DNA of 39,995 nt from Mesorhizobium sp. (GTDB taxonomy: Bacteria > Pseudomonadota > Alphaproteobacteria > Rhizobiales > Rhizobiaceae): positions 1 through 39,995 of the forward strand of contig NZ_JAFKIC010000148.1 of NCBI RefSeq assembly GCF_017306585.1, in the 5' to 3' direction. Shown here piece after piece: positions 34,141 through 39,995 of this stretch (position 1 is the stretch's first letter; each line of letters starts with the position of its first letter). Below the pieces are notes generated by a model. It saw nothing but the letters and a program-made list of their open reading frames with translations, searched no databases and was not told where the DNA came from. Made by a program: the position numbers and the translations under genes.

Positions 34141-35202
34141 TCAGGCGGCCAGCAGTTCGTTCAGGTGGCGATCCACCTGTTCCATGTATCCCGGCTCGAA
34201 CCCGTTCAGGCCCATGTGCCCCTCTGGTGACTGGATCACCCGGAACATGGCGCCCGGGATAAGCCGACAGTCGGCTTCACATTCATGCGGAGGGAAAAAG
34301 CCGTCATGGCTGATGGGCATGACCATCGTCCTTGCCGCGACCCGCGCCAGCGCCAGGGCAAGGTCCCCGCCCGTGTGCCGGGATACGTCTGCCCGCTGCC
34401 ATTTGTTCATGGCGCACAACAGCACGTTGGGATCCATCGGCTCGAAATAGGCCTTCATCACCCCATTGATGAAATCGTCCAGCGACGACATGCCGACCAC
34501 GCTGCGCCAGCGCTCCTCCTGATAGAATTGCGGCGACCAGCCGAGCGTGGCCATGATCCGCGCCACTCGGTCCAGGCCGTCGCGCACGGCAAATCCCGAT
34601 TCATACCAGCCGCCGTTCCAGCGCGGGTCCGAAGTGATCGCCTCCTTCAGTGTCTCGACATAGATCTTCTGGTGCAGCGAAATGCGCGCCGTCGCAGCGA
34701 TCGGCGCCGCTCTCTCGACCATCCACGGATAGGCGACAGCCCATTCATAGACCTGCTGCCCGCCCATCGAGCCGCCGACCACCAAGGCCAACCGGTCGAT
34801 CCCGAACAGCTCCGTCAGCATACGGTGCTGCGCGCGGACATCGTCGCCGATGCCAAGTTTCGGAAACTTCGCCATCGCCTGGGGCGCCGGCGTGTTCTGC
34901 GGTGACGACGATACGCCGCTGCCAAGCTGATCCACGATGACGATGAAGTACCGGTTCGGATCAAGTGCGTGATCCGGGCCGACATAGAGGTCCTGCATCA
35001 CCTTGCCTGTTCCCGAGAACCAGGTCGTCACCAGGATCGCATTGGACTTGTCCGCGTTGAGTACGCCGAACGTTCGATAGGCAAGCTTCGCGCCGCGCAG
35101 CGTTTCGCCACTTTCGAGGACGAGGTCGCCGAGATGGTAGAGCTGGAAGTCGCCCTGTATGTCGGGCCCGTAGAACGGGTTCTGGATCATGGCGCCGCTC
35201 AT
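34141..35202 (-). CDS. MetX-like alpha/beta hydrolase (homoserine O-acetyltransferase superfamily)
   Basis: A 353-residue alpha/beta-hydrolase-fold protein that leads the ABC-transporter operon. The nucleophile motif GGSMGGQQVYEW (Ser at 145) matches MetX-family GGSMGGMQ, and the acid and base are likely Asp300 (ISHDGFFPP) and His329 (EGHMGL). But the oxyanion region reads VDQLGSGVSSSPQ, where true acyltransferases have NVLGGCQGSTGP, so homoserine acetylation is doubtful; a hydrolase or a different acyltransferase for the imported compound is more likely. The start is uncertain: ATG 35202 is preferred, ATG 35190 is possible, and an upstream TTG (35274) has no support. A 27-codon reading frame ends five bases before it. 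Its neighbours imply a role in degrading the transporter's substrate. Confidence 0.88.
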   Translation of the reverse strand: MSGAMIQNPFYGPDIQGDFQLYHLGDLVLESGETLRGAKLAYRTFGVLNADKSNAILVTTWFSGTGKVMQDLYVGPDHALDPNRYFIVIVDQLGSGVSSSPQNTPAPQAMAKFPKLGIGDDVRAQHRMLTELFGIDRLALVVGGSMGGQQVYEWAVAYPWMVERAAPIAATARISLHQKIYVETLKEAITSDPRWNGGWYESGFAVRDGLDRVARIMATLGWSPQFYQEERWRSVVGMSSLDDFINGVMKAYFEPMDPNVLLCAMNKWQRADVSRHTGGDLALALARVAARTMVMPISHDGFFPPHECEADCRLIPGAMFRVIQSPEGHMGLNGFEPGYMEQVDRHLNELLAA

Positions 35203-35206
35203 TGGC

Positions 35207-35290
35207 TCAGGCGTTCCGAAGCTGAAAGCGGGCTGCCTGCCAATCGACAGGGCCTTCGCGCTTCCCCGATGCAAGGAACTGCTCGGTCAT
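35207..35290 (-). CDS. Possible 27-codon leader peptide upstream of the MetX-like gene
   Basis: A small reading frame starting ATG at 35290 (MTEQFLASGKREG...) behind an AGGGGGAGA ribosome site, better than the site of the following gene. Its TGA ends four bases before the ATG at 35202, the layout of a coupling or leader peptide. It is in a different frame from the hydrolase gene. Composition is unremarkable (polar, no run of one amino acid that would suggest attenuation). It may instead be the genuine start region of the messenger's first gene, or chance. Confidence is low because such short frames are common. Confidence 0.3.
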   Translation of the reverse strand: MTEQFLASGKREGPVDWQAARFQLRNA

Positions 35291-35364
35291 CTTCTCCCCC
35301 TAAGACAGTGCAACACGATGATGTGCGTGCCAAAGAGGTTATCGGGAAACGTCACGGATCATCT

Positions 35365-35382
35365 ATCGCGAAGGTTCGCGAT
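35365..35382. promoter_or_regulatory. Perfect 18-base palindrome, candidate operator
   Basis: ATCGCGAA-GG-TTCGCGAT is a perfect inverted repeat with 8-base arms in the spacer between the LuxR-type and MetX-like genes, about 75-90 bases upstream of the possible leader ATG at 35290. LuxR-type regulators commonly bind 18-20-base palindromes upstream of their target promoters, so this is a plausible binding site for the neighbouring regulator. It could also be a weak hairpin. The site is inferred from symmetry and position only. Confidence 0.45.
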
Positions 35383-35406
35383 GCCGGTCAGCGCATTGGT
35401 CTCCGG

Positions 35407-35426
35407 CATGCGGGCATTGCCGCATG
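35407..35426 (-). terminator. Hairpin just after the LuxR-type gene
   Basis: CATGCGG and CCGCATG (arms 35407-35413 and 35420-35426, six-base loop) form a perfect 7-base stem 16 bases past the LuxR-gene stop. No T-tract follows on the minus strand, so it would be an imperfect terminator or an RNA-stabilising stem. Confidence 0.35.
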
Positions 35427-35442
35427 GGTGGCGGCGCGGTCT

Positions 35443-36348
35443 TCAGGCCAGGTCGGCCCTGGCAAGCAGGCTGACCAGCACGGATGTGCTCGAAACCCCG
35501 GTCTTCTGCCGGATGCTTCTGAGCTGATGATCGATGGTGGAGAACGACCTTCGACGGATTCTGGCAATTTCCTTGTAGCTCAAACCCTTCGCGACAAGTC
35601 TGGCGACCTCGATTTCCGAGCCCGTCAGGCTTGCGAGCGAAGCTTTGAAAGAACCCCCCTTGGACAGAGTGGGGGAATTGCCGCTCGCGCCATTTAAAAT
35701 GGATGGATCGCGATCGGCGATCTCCCTGGCGACCGCGATGATTGGGCACAGCACGTCGGTCACGGTCTGCTCGAAGCAATCGTAGAGGCCGGATTCCCAT
35801 GGAACGAAATGCTCGGTCCAGTCGGCGCATATCAGTCCGTAGCTGCCACGATCCGTTCGAAGCGCCCAGGCGAATTTCGATTTTGTCCGTGCCCCCGAAA
35901 GCCTTTGGCGTAGCCGCATCCTGATGCGGCTGTCCTGCTTGATATCGGCAAAGATCAGCGGGCGGGGGTCCAGCCACATCGCCTGCATTGCGATATCCCG
36001 ATTGTCGACCGCCCTGCCATCTCCGAAGGACGGAACATCGTAATTGATGTCCTTTGCTTCCGCGAAGCCGGGAAAATAGTCTCTGGCCTCGCGCGTTCCG
36101 AACCCGGTGTCGACGCGCTGACATCCGAGTTCCGCCCTTAGCCAGTTGGTGGCGATTGACCAGCAGCCCGGCAGGTCATCAAGTTGAAGGAGCATGTGGG
36201 CCGCCAGGTCCCGCGACCGGGTGTAACGGACCGTGGCGCGATCAAGAAGCCGCGCGCGCAAGCCTTGTTGCGCGGCATAGACGCCCCCGGAGAAATCCTC
36301 CGCGAAGGTCTTATCGCGCCAAGGCTCCTGGCCTCGTGTTTCCAACAA
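35443..36348 (-). CDS. LuxR-type helix-turn-helix transcriptional regulator
   Basis: A regulator of about 302 residues with a GerE/LuxR DNA-binding domain at its C-terminus (LTGSEIEVARLVAKGLSYKEIARIRRRSFSTIDHQLRSIRQKTGV). The N-terminal 220 residues do not match a sensor domain I can name; no phosphoacceptor receiver motif or membrane segment is visible. The start is unsure: I use the TTG at 36348, which follows GAGGAAAAGGG at good spacing, while an upstream TTG at 36450 would add 34 residues of low support. It is the gene immediately upstream of the hydrolase/ABC-transporter operon, on the same strand, so it likely activates that operon and sits beside the palindrome at 35365-35382. Confidence 0.82.
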   Translation of the reverse strand: MLETRGQEPWRDKTFAEDFSGGVYAAQQGLRARLLDRATVRYTRSRDLAAHMLLQLDDLPGCWSIATNWLRAELGCQRVDTGFGTREARDYFPGFAEAKDINYDVPSFGDGRAVDNRDIAMQAMWLDPRPLIFADIKQDSRIRMRLRQRLSGARTKSKFAWALRTDRGSYGLICADWTEHFVPWESGLYDCFEQTVTDVLCPIIAVAREIADRDPSILNGASGNSPTLSKGGSFKASLASLTGSEIEVARLVAKGLSYKEIARIRRRSFSTIDHQLRSIRQKTGVSSTSVLVSLLARADLA

Positions 36349-36568
36349 CCCTTTTCCTCTTCCGGCTTCCCATCTCACGGGCAAAACGCGGCGAAATCGA
36401 TGGCATGCGGGCAACACGAGACAGGATTTCCCCGACCGACTGTATGCCAACCCGTTTGCGAGTCAAATCGTGATTGACCGTGCGGAATGATCACTCGAGT
36501 GGCAGGTCGATGTCGACCCACGCCGATCGAGGGTTCTCTACCTTCGAGCAGCGCTGCCGGAGCGCCGG

Positions 36569-36955
36569 TTAACGTGCTGCAATCGCCTGAATCTCCACGA
36601 GCAGATTTGGCTCCGCGAGACCTGCTACGATAACCATGGTCGTCGCGGCGGCGTGCCCGGCAAATCGACGCTCGCGTTCTTGCCGATAGATCGCGACAAG
36701 GTCGGGGCGCGTGATGAAGCCGTCCACTTTCACCAGGTCGGTCACACTCATACCGGCGTCGGCCAGCACGGCCTCCAGATTGTCCCAGGCCAGCTCGATC
36801 TGACGCTTCGGTTCGTCAGGAACGATGCCGTCAGGTGTCACGCCGACCTGGCCGGAAACATGGAGCCAGCGCGCATTGTCCGACGCCGACGCGCCATGGC
36901 TGTAGCAGGAGAATGGCGGCGCGATGGTCGCCGGATTGTGTAGCGTGATCGTCAT
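36569..36955 (-). CDS. RidA/YjgF family protein lacking the canonical arginine
   Basis: A 128-residue protein of the RidA (YjgF/YER057c/UK114) family, normally trimeric and hydrolysing reactive enamines or imines made by PLP enzymes. Family features are WLHVSGQVGVTPDGIV, QIELAWDNLEAVLADAGMSVTDLVKVDGFI and the final LLVEIQAIA with Glu121. The arginine of archetypal RidA that binds the substrate carboxylate is threonine here (T105 in ATTMVIV), so it belongs to a divergent Rid subfamily and may act on a different substrate. Its start overlaps the stop of the binding-protein-like gene (ATGA), in an operon with an aminotransferase, a setting where imine clearance makes sense. Confidence 0.88.
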   Translation of the reverse strand: MTITLHNPATIAPPFSCYSHGASASDNARWLHVSGQVGVTPDGIVPDEPKRQIELAWDNLEAVLADAGMSVTDLVKVDGFITRPDLVAIYRQERERRFAGHAAATTMVIVAGLAEPNLLVEIQAIAAR

Positions 36956-37674
36956 TGTTGCCGTCCGATGACGCCGTCGATCTCCGCTGACGTGAATCCG
37001 TATTTCGCGATCCGCGCCCGGTGGTCCGTCGAGCCGAGATATTGGCTGAGCTGCCTGTTCACTGCCTCCAGGAGATCACCATTGCCCTTGGCGAACGAGA
37101 AGGCACCGATCGGGGCATCGCCCGTCGAGCCTGCACCCACATCCACCGCCTCCAGCGCGGAGTTGGCGCCGGCGATGGAACGGCTGCCGAGCGCAGTGCC
37201 GGGGAAGGCGTCGATCTTCCCCGCCATCAGCGCGGCGACACCCTCTGGCTGGCCTTTCAGCACCATGATCTGGCTGTCGCTCACGCCCGCCGCCTTTGCC
37301 GCCGCAAACTGGATCTGCTCCGGTATAAGACCGAGGCGGGCGTCGCTGCGCGCGGCAACGGCTTCATAGCTCGTAAGCGCCTTCGGGTTGCCCGACCGGA
37401 CGACGAAGCCATCGCCGATCGTCCAGACCGGTACGCTGAACGCAACCTGCCGCGCGCGCTCGGCCGTGACGAAGATCGGCACGTTCATGTCCCAGCGCCC
37501 CTCCTGAACGCCCGGCAGGAATTCTCCGAACGATGTGAGGTGGTATTCGATGTCGGTCACGCCGATGGCGCGCAGGACCACTTCCGCGACTTCGATGTCC
37601 GCGCCGGTGGGTCGACGATGATCTCCGGTCCAGTAGAATGGCGGTTCTTCAATATAGGCAACTCTGACTTTCAT
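36952..37674 (-). CDS. Amino-acid-type solute-binding protein fold, no signal peptide
   Basis: A 240-residue protein of the family 3 extracellular binding-protein fold (amino-acid binders, also the fold of cyclohexadienyl dehydratase). Recognisable parts are VAYIEEPPFYW, TGADIEVAEVVLRAIGV, WDMNVPIFVTAERARQVAFSVPV, ALMAGKIDAFPGTALGSRS and the C-terminal RIAKYGFTSAEIDGVIG. It begins directly with the first beta strand (MKVRVAYIEEPP), and no export signal can be added because an in-frame TGA lies 13 codons upstream, which is also the aminotransferase stop. It should therefore be cytoplasmic, acting as a sensor or as an enzyme derived from a binding protein. It lies in the aminotransferase operon and overlaps the RidA start. 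Confidence 0.85.
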   Translation of the reverse strand: MKVRVAYIEEPPFYWTGDHRRPTGADIEVAEVVLRAIGVTDIEYHLTSFGEFLPGVQEGRWDMNVPIFVTAERARQVAFSVPVWTIGDGFVVRSGNPKALTSYEAVAARSDARLGLIPEQIQFAAAKAAGVSDSQIMVLKGQPEGVAALMAGKIDAFPGTALGSRSIAGANSALEAVDVGAGSTGDAPIGAFSFAKGNGDLLEAVNRQLSQYLGSTDHRARIAKYGFTSAEIDGVIGRQQ

Positions 37675-37713
37675 GATCCTGCTGGTCGTTGGGTGTTGAG
37701 TATTTCGGCGCGG

Positions 37714-38910
37714 TCACGCGACGGCCGCATCGAGAGCCGTGGAAAGCGCCGACAATGCCGGTCCGAGGCGTTCTGGTGGCAGATAGCCGAACCCCAGGCG
37801 GAACACGCGCTCGCTCTCGCCGAACCAGCGTCCGGAGGCCAATTGCAGGTCGTGGCGGGGCAGAACCCGCCAGAAGCGTGAGACGCCAGCAGCGTCGAGC
37901 ACATCGGGGCGAAGGCGCAGGCAACACAATGCGCCCGCGTCTGGCCGCACCCAGTCGATGCGCTCGCGCTCGGCCTCGCACCACCTCGCCAATTCATCGA
38001 TTGCGCCGGCCAGCAACCGGCGCCTCGGCGCAAGAACCTTTTCCCTGTTGCGCAGCAGCGCGGCCGCCAGCGTTTCATCGAGTACCGAACCCGAAATGAC
38101 GGTGTTCATCTTGGCGACGGTGAGCCTCGTGCGCAGGTCGGCGTCCGCCACAGTGAGCCAACCCGTCCGCAACCCGGGAGCGCCGAGCGCCTTCGAAACC
38201 GACGCTCCGGTGACGATACGGGGGTCGAGCGCCGCAAAGCTGTCGGCCGGAGGCGTGTCGCCATAGGTTGCCTCCCGATAGGTCTCATCAAGGAACAGCA
38301 GCGCTTGCGGAGATCGTCTCTCCATCATCACCAGCAGATTTTCGATGGCGGCTCGCGGTGTCTGGACGCCATTCGGGTTCTGCGGCGACGCCAGGCTGAC
38401 CAGCCGCGTCTTCGGCGACAGGCTGGCTTCGATCCGGTCCAGATCAAGCCGATAGCCATCGTCGAACGACAACGCGACCTCGCGGACGCGAGCGCCTGCG
38501 CCGATGAGGCTGTCCCGGCTTGGTGGAAAGCACGGCGACACAAGAACCGCCTCATCGCCGGCACGGCAGAGTTCGAGCGCGAGAAGAAAGATGCCGAGCG
38601 CCGTGCCCTGCGTCGTCACGACATGCTCGGCGGGAGCCTTGCAGGCGTCGGCGACGGCCTGGTGCAGGTCGGGCAAGCCCGCGGATTTTCCGTAGCCGAG
38701 CTTCAGGTCGCGGATGCGATCGGGGCCGGCGAGGTCAAGGACTTCGCCGACGGTCAGATCCTGCGACGTGCTCTCCGCCAGATTGTACAGGCGGTTCACG
38801 TCCAGAAGCGTGATGATCTCGTTGTAGGGGAAACGCCCACGCCATTGTCCGGAGCCTGCCCCGAAGTCGGACGTTTGCGTTCCATCGGAATTTTGAGGGA
38901 GGTTGGTCAT
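37714..38910 (-). CDS. PLP-dependent aminotransferase class I/II
   Basis: A 398-residue fold-type I PLP enzyme. The cofactor lysine is K240 in GASVSKALGAPGLRTGW, with Asp208 of FLDETY for the pyridine nitrogen, and the SPQNPNG motif (Asn of the class). The N-terminus (GQWRGRFPYNEIITLLDVNRLYNLAESTSQDLTVGEVL) is not one I can assign to a specific enzyme. It starts at the ATG at 38910; upstream in-frame codons are rejected because they cross the operator. It is the first gene of an operon with the signal-less binding-protein homologue and RidA, divergent from a MocR regulator. The substrate is unknown, presumably an amino acid whose imine product RidA clears. Confidence 0.9.
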   Translation of the reverse strand: MTNLPQNSDGTQTSDFGAGSGQWRGRFPYNEIITLLDVNRLYNLAESTSQDLTVGEVLDLAGPDRIRDLKLGYGKSAGLPDLHQAVADACKAPAEHVVTTQGTALGIFLLALELCRAGDEAVLVSPCFPPSRDSLIGAGARVREVALSFDDGYRLDLDRIEASLSPKTRLVSLASPQNPNGVQTPRAAIENLLVMMERRSPQALLFLDETYREATYGDTPPADSFAALDPRIVTGASVSKALGAPGLRTGWLTVADADLRTRLTVAKMNTVISGSVLDETLAAALLRNREKVLAPRRRLLAGAIDELARWCEAERERIDWVRPDAGALCCLRLRPDVLDAAGVSRFWRVLPRHDLQLASGRWFGESERVFRLGFGYLPPERLGPALSALSTALDAAVA

Positions 38911-38936
38911 GGGCGCATCGTACGGCGCGCGACAAA

Positions 38937-38977
38937 GCCATAACAGACACAGTAATTGCTTGTTGAGGCATAACAGA
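38937..38977. promoter_or_regulatory. Candidate MocR operator: direct repeats 30 bases apart
   Basis: CATAACAGA occurs at 38939-38947 and again at 38969-38977, exactly 30 bases apart, inside longer GCCATAACAGA/GGCATAACAGA copies, in the divergent spacer. MocR/GabR/PdxR regulators bind two direct repeats spaced by about three helical turns. The repeats end four bases before the rightward -35 element. Confidence 0.6.
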
Positions 38978-38980
38978 TTG

Positions 38981-39009
38981 TTGGCGGTCCGGGCGAGCGA
39001 CGCTATCAT
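38981..39009 (+). promoter_or_regulatory. Candidate promoter of the MocR gene
   Basis: TTGGCG (38981-38986) and TATCAT (39004-39009) are separated by 17 bases and point at the MocR start at 39051, with a predicted start site near 39016. The position of the direct repeats just upstream suggests autoregulation. Confidence 0.5.
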
Positions 39010-39050
39010 GTGACGTCGTCAACCGCGGATTTTCCAAAGATAGCCCCACG

Positions 39051-39995
39051 ATGTATCGATACGAGCAGTTGGCCGAGCTGATCATCGCCATGATCGACAA
39101 TGGCGCCCTGGCGCCGCGTTCCCGCGTTCCTTCGGTGCGCGCGCTGAGCGAGCAACACAGCGTCAGCATCTCGACCGCCTTGCAAGCCTGCCGAATGCTC
39201 GAGGATCGCGAGCTCATCGTCGCGCGGCCTCGATCAGGCTTCTATGTCGCGCCGAAACAGCACAGTGCTTTTGCGCTCCCCTCGGCCACGCGCCCCCGCG
39301 CGAAGGCGTCGGCTGTCTCGATCAGCGGCGCCGTCGCGGGGTTGCTCGAATATTCATCGAATCCGGCCTATCTGCCGTTCGGCTGCGCCGTGCCAGATGG
39401 CGCGCTGCTGGAAGCGAAACGGCTCGACCAGTTGCTTGCTCGGGCGGCCCGCCGGCACGGCGCGCGATACAACGTCTACGGCACCCCGCAAGGGGATCCG
39501 GCTTTGCGCGGCGAGATCGCGAAACGCGCAATCCGCGTCGGGCATAGGCTGGCGCCGGACGACGTGGTGATCACGAGCGGCTGCACGGAGGCACTGACGC
39601 TGGCGCTGACTGCTGTCGCCAGACCTGGTGACACGATCGCGGTTGAAGCGCCTACCTATATGGGATTGCTGCACACGCTGGAAATGCTCGGTCTGAAGGC
39701 GGTCGAACTGCCGACCGATCCCATTCGCGGCATCGATGTCGCCTCGGTTGCCCGCCTGCTCGAAACGGAGCGCGTGGCCGCGTTCGCGCTTGCGTCGGGC
39801 TTCAATAATCCGCTCGGCTCGACGATGGCCGAGGCCGACAAGCGGGCGCTCCTCGATGTGCTCGCGCGGTACGACATCCCGCTTATCGAGGATGACGTCT
39901 ACGGCGATCTCCATTTCGGGCGGGAGCGGCCGAAGCCGTTCATCGCACTCGATGGCGGCGCGAACACGATCTATTGCAGCTCGTTCTCGAAGAGC
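39051..39995 (+). CDS. MocR-type regulator: GntR HTH fused to aminotransferase domain (3' truncated)
   Basis: This gene runs off the window after 315 codons. The N-terminal GntR winged helix-turn-helix fills about residues 1-70 (IDNGALAPRSRVPSVRALSEQHSVSISTALQACRMLEDRELIVARPRSG). It is joined to a class I aminotransferase domain from about 95: PFGCAVPD, RYNVYGTPQGDPALRGEIAKRA, ITSGCTEALTLAL, EAPTYMG, SGFNNPLGSTM, IEDDVYGDLHFG, ending at the PLP lysine K314 in SSFSKS. In MocR proteins this domain senses PLP or a PLP-amino-acid adduct rather than catalysing. It is divergent from the aminotransferase operon, which it likely controls through the repeats at 38937-38977. The ATG at 39051 gives the usual MocR N-terminus. 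Confidence 0.93.
   Translation, partial: MYRYEQLAELIIAMIDNGALAPRSRVPSVRALSEQHSVSISTALQACRMLEDRELIVARPRSGFYVAPKQHSAFALPSATRPRAKASAVSISGAVAGLLEYSSNPAYLPFGCAVPDGALLEAKRLDQLLARAARRHGARYNVYGTPQGDPALRGEIAKRAIRVGHRLAPDDVVITSGCTEALTLALTAVARPGDTIAVEAPTYMGLLHTLEMLGLKAVELPTDPIRGIDVASVARLLETERVAAFALASGFNNPLGSTMAEADKRALLDVLARYDIPLIEDDVYGDLHFGRERPKPFIALDGGANTIYCSSFSKS

Noticed and set aside
33002-34450. Open plus-strand frame (482 codons) across permease, ATPase and hydrolase genes
   Set aside because: It crosses three minus-strand genes with clear motifs and has no recognisable domain.
36492-36501. 10-base palindrome CACTCGAGTG in the spacer between RidA and LuxR-type genes
   Set aside because: Too short, and lies downstream of the RidA stop, with nothing else pointing to function.

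Overview
The window looks like chromosome of a high-GC alphaproteobacterium of the Rhizobiales, most like Mesorhizobium or a close relative. The signs are the strong G/C third-position bias, a palindromic intergenic repeat of the kind common in rhizobial genomes (11024-11080), transporter-rich gene content, many GntR/LysR/MocR/LuxR regulators and an iron-signalling locus. The genus is inferred from gene style, not from a database search. No rRNA, tRNA, CRISPR array, insertion sequence, phage gene or replication origin was seen. No stretch longer than 300 bases lacks a gene.

Layout. (1) 1-1228: 3' part of a double-ATPase peptide ABC transporter gene, whose last 51 bases overlap a convergent gene. 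(2) 1178-6945, minus: three overlapping or nearly abutting surface-polysaccharide genes (GT2 glycosyltransferase, RgpF-like protein, and a WbsX-GT4-GT2 fusion of about 1,184 residues). (3) 7139-8213, minus: an unrecognised 201-residue protein and an exported LprI-like protein. (4) 8338-10906, minus: a ketopantoate-reductase-like enzyme and an oxalyl-CoA-synthetase-like ligase. (5) 11131-16683, minus: a polyamine-type ABC importer (binding protein, ATPase, two permeases) followed by a gamma-glutamyltransferase. A divergent GntR/FCD regulator lies at 16909-17610, with two adjacent palindromes in between. (6) 17638-21778, minus: ECF sigma factor, FecR-type anti-sigma and a signalling TonB-dependent receptor with heme-receptor-like motifs. 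(7) 22018-22806: a GT8-like glycosyltransferase. (8) 22836-28170: a TetR regulator divergent from a siderophore receptor / binding protein / siderophore-interacting reductase operon that has no inner-membrane permease or ATPase here. (9) 28189-31034: LysR and SDR genes divergent from a nitronate monooxygenase. (10) 31181-36348, minus: LuxR-type regulator, then a MetX-like alpha/beta hydrolase leading a NitT/TauT-type ABC transporter with a Tat-signal binding protein. (11) 36569-39995: aminotransferase, signal-less binding-protein-fold protein and a non-canonical RidA, divergent from a MocR regulator that runs off the window.

How the genes work together. Most of the window is uptake plus catabolism modules, each with its own regulator and usually a visible candidate operator in the divergent spacer. 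The two iron loci probably cooperate: one senses and imports a heme-like or ferric ligand at the cell surface, the other imports a xenosiderophore and reduces its iron in the cytoplasm. The two least familiar assemblies are the MocR cluster (36569-39995), where a solute-binding-protein fold appears stranded in the cytoplasm beside a PLP enzyme and a RidA lacking its arginine, and the hydrolase-led NitT/TauT operon (31181-35290).
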